DNA of 64,000 bases. Origin: Ceratorhiza oryzae-sativae (lineage: Eukaryota; Basidiomycota; Agaricomycetes; Cantharellales; Ceratobasidiaceae). The position numbers were made by a program, and so were the translations under genes. How positions within the stretch are numbered: position 1 is the stretch's first letter; every line of letters begins with the position of its first letter. Where the stretch lies: positions 104,436 through 168,435 of the forward strand of contig JARWMV010000033.1 in NCBI GenBank assembly GCA_030998015.1. The letters run 5' to 3'. Positions 35,282 to 45,213 of the stretch are shown here, piece after piece. Below the pieces are notes generated by a model. That model was given only the letters and a program-made list of their open reading frames with translations, made no database searches and was not told the origin of the DNA.

Positions 35282-36247
35282 CCATCGAGGTCGCCTTAGA
35301 AGGACACGCAAGATCAGGTCAAAAAACTTGCTTATCGATTCGCAACCAAGCATTCAACTTCATAGACAAAAATCCCAAACACAACATCTCGATCCAATAC
35401 TGCCCAGCCCACGAAGACATCCGTGGCCACGACCTCGCTGACAAACTAGCTAAACGGGCGTCGTCCCATAGAAGAAGCATTTCTGGAAGGAAAACACTTA
35501 CCAACATCAAACGAGAGTCCAAGGCCAAAACATCAAATGACTGGTTCGAAACCTGGGCGGCACGCGAACCAAGCGGTTTCTTCGCACCAGCAGACCAAAT
35601 TCCACCTTCGTGCAAACCAAGCAAAACACTCCTCAACACCCCAAGACCCATATTCTCGCGCCTCACTCAAGCCCTCACAGGCCACGCCTTCATCGGAGAA
35701 TATTACGAACGGTTCGTCCCAGATGAAAACACGTTCTGCCCTTGCAGCGAACCTCTACAAACCCGACAGCATATACTCCTAGAATGCCCAGACTACGCTG
35801 ACTTTCACCACCTTTTTATCACAGACCGAGGAGACATGCTCTCCCTGCCCGATATACTCGGCACGCCGAAAGGCATTGAAAAACTTATCACTTTCCTCGA
35901 ACACACGAACGCATTTACCAAACAAGAAAACCCCTTCAGTTAATCTAAGGGCTCCCGCCCTCGGCTCAAGACTTTCTCCCTCTCTTTCCCCTCTCTCTCT
36001 GTGCCTCGGACGCCGTCCGCTTTGTTCCTTGCCATAATGTTACCCTCCCCCCACGTGACTCGCCTTAGGCGTCTCGCTCGGACTTGCTTCCCTCTTCGCG
36101 CTACACTCTTTCTCCCTGTACCCCGGTGCAGGGTGTTGCCCGGTTCTTCTTCTTCGTGATCAGGCCGGGACCGCGCCTTGGCTCATTGTGAGACTGCTAG
36201 CGGTATACAAATAATAGATTTCATCATCATCATCATCATCATCATCA
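35282..36247 (+). mobile_element. 5'-truncated LINE (non-LTR retrotransposon): RNase H and C-terminal zinc region
   Basis: The frame from 35282 to 35943 encodes the end of a LINE polyprotein. It contains an RNase H segment ISIQYCPAHEDIRGHDLADK with the usual AH..I.GH..AD core, then a linker, then CPCSEPLQTRQHILLECPDY, the Cys/His motif common at LINE ORF2 ends. A ~270-bp 3' UTR follows and closes with a (CAT)n tail at ~36219-36247, typical of LINEs that end in a microsatellite instead of poly(A). The 15-bp sequence TGCACACATGTGGTG flanks it at 35267-35281 and 36248-36262, a target-site duplication. Reverse transcriptase and endonuclease are missing; the truncation point is the left junction. 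Confidence 0.9.
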
Positions 36248-37733
36248 TGCACACATGTGGTGTATCCATTGCGTACGGCATACACACACCAGAAATGGCC
36301 ACTGGGCAATGGGCACTGCTTGTAACATGTGCATGTGCATGATGTAGGCTGTGTGTACAGCATACACATGCAGTAGATAGCCTCTTGGTACAACATACTG
36401 TTGGGTACCCTGCACAGATGTATGCGATGGGCTCTGTGTACAGCGTACACAAGTGTGACAGGGTATATGTATGAGCCATGTGTACATGCATGATGCCACC
36501 ATTGTGTACGGTGTACACAAGCAAGACATGACCTCTGGGTCAATGGCACCATGGGTAACCAGCACACATACATGATGTGGCCACTGTGTATGGCATATAC
36601 ATGCATGATGTGGGCTCTGTAGAGCATACACAAGCATGATAGGCATCTGTGCAAGCCTTGTGCACATATACATGGTGTAGCCATTGCATACGGCGTACAC
36701 AAGCCAGACATGACCTCTGGGTCAATGGCACTGACTGTAGCCTGCACACATTCATCACGTGTCTGCTGCATACGGCGTATGCATGCATCTGTGTGTCTTC
36801 TGTGTATGGTGTATGCATGCATTATGTAGCCATTGTGTATGGCGTACACACACACAAGGCGTAGCCTCTGGGCACAAGATATGATATACCCTGAACAAAC
36901 ACATGACATGAGCTCTGTGTACGGCGTACGTGAGTGTGTTGGGTTGTCAGTGTAAGCTGCATGCACAGACATGGTGTGGCCATTGCATACGGCGTACACA
37001 AGCATGATAAGGCATCTGTGTACACACTACAAATGCAGGATGTGGTTGCTGTGCATGCAAATTAAAGACATAAAATCTGGGTATATGATATTCTATGCAC
37101 AGGGTGTGCAGATGTCCAATCATGTTTGTGTATGCTAAATGCAGGGGTCATACCATGCATGTGTATCTGTACACATAGTTCCATTGGTCCAATGCCATAT
37201 CTTGCCTCTGAACACTGTACACAGTGGCTGCAACCTGCATGTGCACACCACTCACTCCATTGCCCAGCCATGCTTGTGTACACTGTACACAGAGCTCTGG
37301 ACATCATGTGTACACCATATGCAGAGGCCACATCCCATGTGCACAGATTTCCTAGATGCCTTGTACTACTTGTGTACACCACATTCTGTGTTCATGCCAT
37401 GCATGTGTTTAGGGCATACTTGGTGCCATTTACTTTAGGCTGTGTCTTGCATGTGTACGCCATACACAGAGGCCACATCCTGTATGTGCACAGGGTACAT
37501 GGATGCCCCACAATGCATGAATGCCTGGTTTACAGAGCTCACAGTGTGTAGCTTCACATGATGCTCTCTCATTGCTTAAGATATGTGCCTGCCACCACAC
37601 TCTTTGGGTTGGAGCTTAGATCACAATATGGGCATGCTAAACAGTGGTAGCTTGGCAACATTAGCATTGTATGTAGGAGAATAGAGATGTAACTAAAAGG
37701 TACATTTGTGTAGTATCTCTTATCAACAAGTTT

Positions 37734-40678
37734 TTAAACTCGACCACCTGGAATTGTAGCATCCGGGGATGTATCAGGGTTCAATGCAATGCATGGTGCT
37801 TTACCAGGAACAAGATTATGCCCAAAAACAGTTGCCTTGGCACCAGCTCCTGTATCTCCCCATAAACGGTCTGACTTGCCATTAGGAAGCCACTGTGCCT
37901 CTCGACCAATCTTGCTCCGCATCCAAGCAACCACGTCCTGCAACTCCTTCTGTGTGAAGGTCTTGTCTGAGTTCTTCAGGATGGCAATCCACTGAGTAAA
38001 CCAATCAAGATACTGTAACCCTTGAGCATATATCTTGCCACTCTTGGACTTTGCACATTTTGTGTTGTACTCTTCTAGAGTTGGGAACAATCGATGGATG
38101 GCCCGTGTCCAATTGTCTTCCTTGGAGACCTGAGTCCAACCTTTCAAAAAGGTTGCAAGCTTCCTTGAGTCTGTAAGATCTGAGTAGCGAAGCCTGTTCA
38201 ACTCGTTGGGCCGCAGTGTGCACCACTGGACCTTGTTGTCACCTGATGTTGGCACGCATTTAAGCATTGCACCAGGCATAGCATTCAGGATATCATTGAG
38301 CTTTGCGTGAAGAGATGGCTGTGGCTCCGGTAGTTCTTCGTCTTCATCTGCAGAATCACATCCAGGAAGCTCGGCTGGCTCTGGCAGTGTAATCCCATCT
38401 TCTCCAATGGCGTTCTCGATGTTGTCAGCTAGTGGAATGCCAATCCGCTTGGTTCTCTTTGACCGGTCAATGGGACCAGCTGTAATCAACACCCCACCAA
38501 GCTCAACAAAAAGTTGCCCAGGCTCAGCATCATCCTGTGCCCAGTCAAATGGTTGTTGAATGTCTGAGTAGGCACGTTTCTTGACACCACCTCGGTTCAT
38601 GAGCGTAGTTACAGCCTCCAAAGCACCACTGTTGCGATCAATGTTGAGTAGTGTAGCAGCTGTCATAGTGTCGATTGTTCGATGTGAGCAAGTGCGTGGG
38701 ACTTGGAGTACCCGGTCAAGATGCTGGCTGTGAATAAAAAAGGCACCACTGTGTTGGACAGCCTGAACAACCTCATGGTTGACTTCATGGACACTGAGTG
38801 AGTCTCGAAGAATGTTGTAGTTGCCACCATCTTTGAGTCGACAGACCAGCCCGTTTGCCTTGTAGCACATACCAAGGCCCAATGTCACTGTTGACAGTGC
38901 CTTGTCAGTGGTCAACTTCAACAGTGACATGTGAGCCTTCCCCATAGTTACGTGGCAAGCTTCCAAATGTATGCAGCGCCACTTCCTGGAGCAGGACATG
39001 TACAGCGTATGAGCATTCATGGCATATCAGCATGTGATAATGCAGGGACCACTTACCATAGATCCTTAGTCAGAATGGTTGCCAAGCATTCAGCAACCTC
39101 TGCCTTGGGGAGATATCGTTGGACTTTGAGGGATGAAGCTAGGCGGACACGAGACTCGCAACGGACGTCGATAGCCTTTAGCTCAGCCATGTTTGACTTG
39201 AAGATTTGTGCGACGGGTGTGAGGAATTTGGCAAGAACATAGGGATAGTTACGGTACATGTCCACAGGGGTCATGTGCTTTGCTACTTCACCTCCATCCT
39301 TGAATTGTGTCTCCTTGCAGTCGTCACTATAAATGTTGAGATAAGAGGTCCCATATGGCCCAATAACTGCTGGATCCCGACATTTTGCCCTCTGATCTTC
39401 ACGGTTCAGCATGTTCATACGAAATCCACCTAGCCTGGTGAGAAGTGCCCAAGAGTCAAAAAAGTAAGCCCCACTCCTTTTCGTTCGTGCAGCAGCTTTT
39501 AGTGAGCCAACCCCAGTGAGAGTGTTGACAAGCTGGTGATGAGTTTCAGCCTTGAGTAACAGGCTCTTTCCGTGGTCGCGGTGATGCACAACTGTTGCAA
39601 TATCAACCCAGAATAGTGCAGCAAGATCACCAAGCATCATCTCCAGAACAAGTGGCTTAACTGCCTTCTTCAGTGCCTCAGAGCGGTTTACGATGAACTG
39701 GGCCTCCACACCTGCATCGTAAATGGGAGGTACGTCGGGATCGGCAATGTTTGGGAAGTGGTCAATCACAGGTGCAGGAATGTTGTGTCGTGTACCATCT
39801 TTGATACCCTTGATCTCGATGCCCAAGAAAAAGCCAACTGCCCAGGACAGCTGGGGGTTGGACTCTACATGAGCATGCAGGGCGTCAATGTACTGTTGCA
39901 GATGCTCGCCAGATATTGTGCGAGTGGAGTGCACAATCTGCCCCTTTGCTCGGCGAGCACGCCAACTCTCAAACTCTTGGAAGCATGGCCAGGCCTTTCG
40001 AGGGTTTGGAGGAATGGTCTGAGCTGCTGCTGGCCGAGCCACTTGGTTGTAGAACTTGGTCTGAAGATCAGGGGGGATAAGATTGCCATCTGAGGCCTTC
40101 CTTGCTAGTGCATAATTAGGGTAGAAAATGCGCACAGTGATTGTGCGAGCATTTTCTCCACCAATCTCCCCAAAGAGACTGTTTGGGATCAAATGATAAT
40201 GTAATGACTAGCAGCAGTGTGTGACTGAGCAAGGAGTACCAAAATATATTAGGAATTCACTCACAGATTGCTGTCCAGATGGCAACTCCCATTCATAGGG
40301 TTCTATGTGCAGGTTGTCCTCCAATACGCGTGATGGTTGATCTAGAATATGGTAGTGCAGGGAGGCCTGCGGCCGGAGGGGGAAAAGACCACCTTTGGGG
40401 ATGAATCCAATCACAGAGTCAACATCACACTCATAGGTCAGCTGTGCAGCATGTGTTCGTGGCTGTTCTGGAACAATGTTTGCATAGCGTGCAGCACCAT
40501 GCTCATCCAAATATAGACCAGTATTAGCAAATTCTGTGTGGGGGCCATATTCATTGGTTCCGAGGCCATGTGAATCTGCAATCTCCTGGTATTTCTGATT
40601 GAACTGTTGGAAACTGAGTGGAGTGCATATGCCACGGTTCAGATCAACACGTGCTTTGATGATAGGACCAGTCTCCAT
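37734..40678 (-). CDS. Unknown 938-aa protein, three exons
   Basis: Exons are 40678-40265, 40207-39057 and 38985-37734, with introns of 57 nt (GTGAGT...GCTAG) and 71 nt (GTAAGT...CTCCAG). The phases close to 2817 nt with no stop. The start is METGPIIKARVDLNRGICTP. Visible segments are KAWPCFQEFESWRARRAKGQ, LQQYIDALHAHVESNPQLSW, LGDLAALFWVDIATVVHHRD, an acidic linker DSADEDEELPEPQPS, and a C-terminal helical region, WTRAIHRLFPTLEEYNTKCA. No catalytic motif or domain is recognised. The intact long frame, between minisatellite and retrotransposon debris, suggests it is expressed or recently acquired. It could belong to a large mobile element, but no transposase is linked to it. Confidence 0.68.
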
Positions 40679-40993
40679 AGTGATGAACCCAAGGAAGTAT
40701 CAGACACAGAACAAGCAGCACAGTGTCAAGGATGAGGGGTTCAAGTTGTTGAACAAGGATGGAGCTGTAGACACAAGGCAACAGTGAGCAAGAGGGGGGG
40801 GTTAAGCACAATTCTTGCTCCTCAGGTGAATTGCTCTCTTCTTATAGCATCTAAGAAGAAAAATTCATGTTGGATGATCAAGTAAGTTATCTCCTGTGAC
40901 AGGGGCAGTGTTGGTTGGAGACTGGCCTGTCTGGTGTGGCACCAGCAGTCATGAGATGTGTGTATATGCTCACATGCTTCAGTAGGAGCATCC

Positions 40994-41363
40994 TGTCACA
41001 AACTGACATGCATATATCCACTCTCTAATATTTCCTTGATTTATTACATTTTATGAGATCATCTTCAAAACATACTTGCCTTTTATGGTATATCTGTGTC
41101 ATGTGATTCAGGGGATGTGCCAGGCTGATAACCAAGATGTATTTCAACTCCAATGTGAAATTCTGCAGTTCCGCAGTTGCTTCTACTGCTTCTATCTCTT
41201 ATCAGTTGTGACTCACTGTATGGACTTGTTTGTTATGATGTGGCTTGTACTATGTATATAAACCAGGTCAAGTTCACAGAGGACTCCTCAAGAACTTGAC
41301 CTCTTTGAATACAAGTTCTTTCTATTTACTATTTTCTTGTTGCCTGACTTGTTGTCATTGACA
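40994..41363 (+). mobile_element. Solo LTR of Gypsy family 1
   Basis: 370 bp starting TGTCACAAACTGACATGC and ending TCATTGACA, collinear with the 375-bp LTRs of the element at 42090-49080, including GTATATAAACCAGGTCAAG (promoter TATA). CATCC precedes it (40989-40993) and follows it (41364-41368), a 5-bp target duplication. It arose by recombination between two LTRs of a full element. Confidence 0.9.
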
Positions 41364-41405
41364 CATCCTCACTTGACATACAAACCACTGTCCTTGCACC
41401 ACTGT

Positions 41406-41553
41406 TGTAAGGATAGCAGCCACACAACTGCTACTAGTTCATATGGTTTGGGACAAAACCACCTGCAGTGATTGAAGTTCTGATTTTGAACACTAATAAC
41501 TTGAGATCTAGTGCAGCAACTGCATGTATTTAGCACTGTGCAATAGCCTTACA
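41406..41553. mobile_element. Short TGTAAGG...CCTTACA element, diverged copy
   Basis: 148 bp bounded by TGTAAGGATAGCAG and GCCTTACA, related to two longer copies at 49554-49749 and 49830-50023. It has 7-bp inverted ends and no coding capacity. It may be a MITE or a very short LTR. Confidence 0.5.
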
Positions 41554-41682
41554 TCTCAGCTAAAAAATAAATATACATGAAGCATACTTGATTGCAAAAC
41601 CACATACATCAGAGGAAAACAATACAAGATGTGCATACAAGCAGTTTTGTCCCCAAAAATTCAGACATCTGTCCAGAGATAT

Positions 41683-41960
41683 TTAATATGGAATCTCCTT
41701 TCCTTTCCTTTTCAAAACCATAGCCATGTGCCTAGTCATGCTTTCTATAAGTTTCTGGCAGCAGTTTTTGCCAAATTGGTTCCAGACATCCTTCACATGA
41801 TCCCATAACTCCAGGATCCCTGCAGGACCAGGTGTCTTGGTCTGCATCAGAGGAAGGTGCCAGCCCCAAGCCTGGAGTTGCTGGGAGTGTAAATGTGCCA
41901 ATGGAAGGTGAGCATCCAAATGTTGACAGGTCAAACTTGAAACAAAATTTAATTCTTTTT
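41683..41960 (-). pseudogene. Tc1/mariner transposase C-terminal relic
   Basis: The minus-strand frame ends ELWDHVKDVWNQF...CQKLIESMTRHMAMVLKRKG and then KEIPY before the stop. This is the ordinary C-terminal pattern of Tc1/mariner DDE transposases: ELW..V...WN, then C/LQKLIESM.RR....+.AKGG...Y. The DDE catalytic part and terminal inverted repeats were not found. The Gypsy LTR at 42090 begins just upstream and probably cut the gene. Confidence 0.65.
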
Positions 41961-42089
41961 GCTTACCAGCACCACTGTTGAGTGAGCCAGCAATTGGATC
42001 AAGCATTTCAAACATGCCTTCAGGCTCCAAAGAAATTGTGAGTACCTGAGGAAAAAACATCCTAACACATTGATTAATTGGTGTCATAG

Positions 42090-42464
42090 TGTCACGAGCT
42101 GACACGCATATATCCACTTTATAATATTTTCTTGATTTATTACATTTTATGAGATCCTTTCAAAACATACTTGCCTTTTATGGTATATCTGTGTCATGTG
42201 ATTCAGGGGACATTCTGGACCGATAACCAAGATGTATTTCAACTCTGATGTGAAATTCTGCAGTTCTGCAGTGGCTTCTATCGCTTCTATCTCTTATCAG
42301 TTGTTACTCACTGTATGGACTTGTTTGTTATGATGTGGCTCATACTATGTATATAAACCAGGTCAAGTTTGCAGAGGACTCCTCAAGAACTGGACCTCTC
42401 GTCGAATACAAGTTCTTTTCTTTTCTTACTATTTTCCTTGTCGCCTGACTTGTTGTCACCAACA
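42090..42464 (+). repeat. 5' LTR of Gypsy family 1 element
   Basis: Begins TGTCACGAGCTGACACGC and ends GTCACCAACA. It contains a TATA motif ATGTATATAAACC at about 42347 and, downstream of it, AGGACTCCTCAAGAAC. The following TCAGGTCAAGTTCTT is the probable primer-binding region; a similar sequence follows the LTR of the third Gypsy element. Confidence 0.93.
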
Positions 42465-42849
42465 TCAGGTCAAGTTCTTGACAATTGTAAGTCTCAGTGT
42501 TGTCTGGGATACGCCTGGAACACTGTTGGCGTCGTCTCAAGATAACTCCCCATTGCCTTCCCCAATCCCACTCCACCTATCCACAGCCATGAGACATTGT
42601 TGCCCTATATGTGCCTCTGTGAAACCTTGCATACCTATATCAGTTGAAGCGCTATTGGTCTTCACAGACATGGCTGCTCACTGACCAAGGGTTGGGTCCC
42701 TCACACGTCATAACAAGCTTTGGTTCTCTAATCTCTTTTGTTGACAAGAGGTGGGGTTGCTCATTGCCCTTAAGTAGTTGAGCAACGGAGGTCACCTTCC
42801 TATTCCAATAGACTCAGGAAAGGGTCTATTTTTCTTGTTCTACCTTGCT

Positions 42850-43790
42850 TGACTACATCTCTGACAGAACACACAGCCCTCAGTGGCACAAACCTTTACA
42901 GAAGACCAGCGCTGCCATCTGTGTGGGTGGTTTGGACATCTATCTGTCCACTGCTTCACCCTCAACTTGGTCAAAGACATCCTTGAACAGGCTGGGCACA
43001 TTGATTTTAACCATGTAATAATCATCAAAGTCTGCCCCCAGAAGGTCGGACAAGCCCAACAAGTCTTCATTACTGAACTGGGTGCCCCTGAGTGCAAAAT
43101 TTGCCATCAGGTGAATGGAGCCACCTTCCCAGCACACTGCCCTTATTGTCCTAAGAAGGACAAATTTTTATACTACTACACTATCCCCTGCAACCAGCTA
43201 TAAGCTGGAGAACCTTGGCCAACAACTCCTTCATCACCTGTTAAATACCACTGAAAACTTCAAAGACAGGTATTGTTATTACCAAAATAAATATGAAGAA
43301 ACTCATGAAAAACTTCACAAAGCCAAGGCCTGTTGCACACACCTAACTGAGTGTTTGTGCAAACATCAGAAGGACTACCTATCCCTCCTCCACAACCATC
43401 TCAGACTAGAAGCACTAGTCTGAGAAAACACTGTACCACATGAGTATGCCTTCCCTGTCTTCTCAACACCATCAGACCTTCCTCACCCTACCTTTCTAAG
43501 TGGCATGGGCTCACCAATTCAGGAAGAAGAACCCCTTCTGGCAGCCCAAATCGATCCTCCCCAAGGAAGCACTCCTTCAGGATCAAACTAAATTGAAGAG
43601 GGTGGAACATCCATACCACTGTCAGGACACCAAAAGTTGGGATTTGGACAATACGTGGTTAAGGTTTGGGGGAACTGAAAACTTCAAAATTTATAGACTT
43701 GTATGGGGAACAGAAATTCTCTACTATCAAAACAACTCTCAATTCCCTGTACTTCCTTATTGTCTCCATCATCATTAGAATTTACCTGAA
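42850..43790 (+). pseudogene. Decayed pre-gag open frame with zinc-knuckle-like motifs
   Basis: Between the 5' LTR and gag lie two linked coding-like blocks. The first (42883-43203) has CHLCGWFGHLSVHC and CKICHQVN...CPYC, resembling zinc knuckles. The second (from ~43190, shifted by one base) is a coiled-coil-like helix, FKDRYCYYQNKYEETHEKLH. Most interruptions are TGA. Gypsy elements normally start with gag, so an extra upstream frame is unusual. Its function is unknown. Confidence 0.5.
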
Positions 43791-43801
43791 TCCTTCCTGA
43801 A

Positions 43802-45193
43802 ATGGCATCACAACCCTCTGCCCCTGCCTGGGCAAATATGTCTGATGGGGAAAAAGTCATCTATATGCTCCAGTCAATGGATGAATTACAAGAATGAACC
43901 AACAATCTCCAAAATGATATTGGAGACATAGAACATAACAATAAAACTTACACAGATTTGCTCAAAGCTAAGCTCACCACCAACCAGACAAAAATAGACA
44001 CTGATGTGGCTGGATTGGCCACCAATGTCAACAACCTAGTGGGCATGTTGGCAATACTCCAAACATCTATTACACGCATTGAAGCACAAATTAACAACTC
44101 ATCAGGTGGCTCAGGTGCCACCCAAGTACAACCAACCTCTGGCATGACCCAACCACAACCAGCAGCTACTGCTGCCACTGGCGGATCAACTGCAAAGGTT
44201 AAGATGGCAGCTCCCCAAAAGTTTGATGGCACAAAGCATGAAGAAGCCATTTCATTTAGGATCACATGCGCCTGATACATCAACACAAATATGAGTGGGC
44301 ACTCAGCTGACCAGGTAGTTGCTTTTATCACATCCTATCTTGAAGGATCCACTGCTGAATGGGTCAACTTGCATGAAGAATTTGAGATTCTAAACCCTGG
44401 AACTGTGATCCCATGGCTTCATGATGCCAACCTGTTTTGGCAAGAATTTACTACCTCTTATGGGGACCTGAACTGCACCAAAAATAACTGCAACAAGTGG
44501 CAGAAACTGAAACAATCCAAGACAGTTCAGGATTACCTCACCCTACTCAACTTATATTCAACAGGGCTCAACTACAACAATGTAGCCATGCATGACCAGT
44601 TCTACAATGGTCTATCATCAGACATAACAGACAGTACGGTGGCCCAAAACTATGACCCCCGCACCAAAACCTTTGCCCAGCTCACTCAGTGAGCCTTGGA
44701 AATTGACTGCCACCTCATCTTGTTTGGTAGCAAAAGGATGTCTCATGGGGGTAACAAGTCCAGCAGCAACAGTGCCTCATCCAGTAGGCCAACAACTGCC
44801 TCCCAAAACAATCCCCAAAAAGAGAAATTCAAGAATGGGGAGTGGATATACAAGATCAAGGACAGCAGGGCAGTCAAGGGCCAAATTGTAGCCATTGGGC
44901 CCAATGCCAAGGGTTTTACTGTCCCCACCATTTGCTATGATGGTAGCAGCTCTAATGTACAAGAATCCTTCAAGGACATAAAGAAGGATAATCACCCACT
45001 GGCAGCCCCTAAGGCAAAGGATCCAAATGCAATGGATCTGGATAGTGCAGGAAAATGAAAAGGGACAAACACCTGTTACAACTGTGGGGGTTGTGGCCAC
45101 ATTGCTGCCAAATGCCCCTCAGCCAAGATGTCAGGTTACGAAGCAGCTGTAGAGGATGTAGAAACAACTGACAATGAGTCAGTAAAAGAATGA
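43802..45193 (+). pseudogene. gag: Gypsy family 1 gag
   Basis: One reading frame from ATG 43802 with five in-frame TGA codons (43895, 44273, 44690, 45056, 45191) and no other stop. It encodes an N-terminal coiled coil, the retrotransposon gag core (APQKFDGTKHEEAISFRI...STAEWVNLHEE...WQKLKQSKTVQDYLTLLNLY), and a CCHC zinc knuckle, CYNCGGCGHIAAKC. Gag forms the particle that packages element RNA. Each TGA sits where Arg (CGA) would fit. Confidence 0.85.
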
Positions 45194-45213
45194 GCTAAAA
45201 CTGTGCCAGGGGG

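Larger units (their letters stand above)
34480..37560. repeat. Diverged minisatellite built on TGTGTAC(G)GCGTACACA boxes
   Basis: Dozens of variants of a near-palindromic box GTGTACGGCGTACAC occur between about 34500 and 37500 (for example 34717, 34886, 36428, 36507, 36690, 36838, 36922, 36987). They are separated by about 60-100 bp of related text such as AAGCATGACA..GGCATCTGTG and GCACACATGGTGTGGCCATTG. CpG appears almost only inside the box. The array is split by a LINE fragment at 35282-36247. Confidence 0.75.

Noticed and set aside
36160..37005. A 281-codon minus-strand open frame
   Set aside because: It lies within the minisatellite and its Cys/His/Tyr-rich product simply translates the GTGTAC repeats; no splice-supported gene structure.
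37734..40678. Transposase of a giant mobile element
   Set aside because: No DDE, tyrosine-recombinase or HUH signature could be seen in the 938-aa protein.
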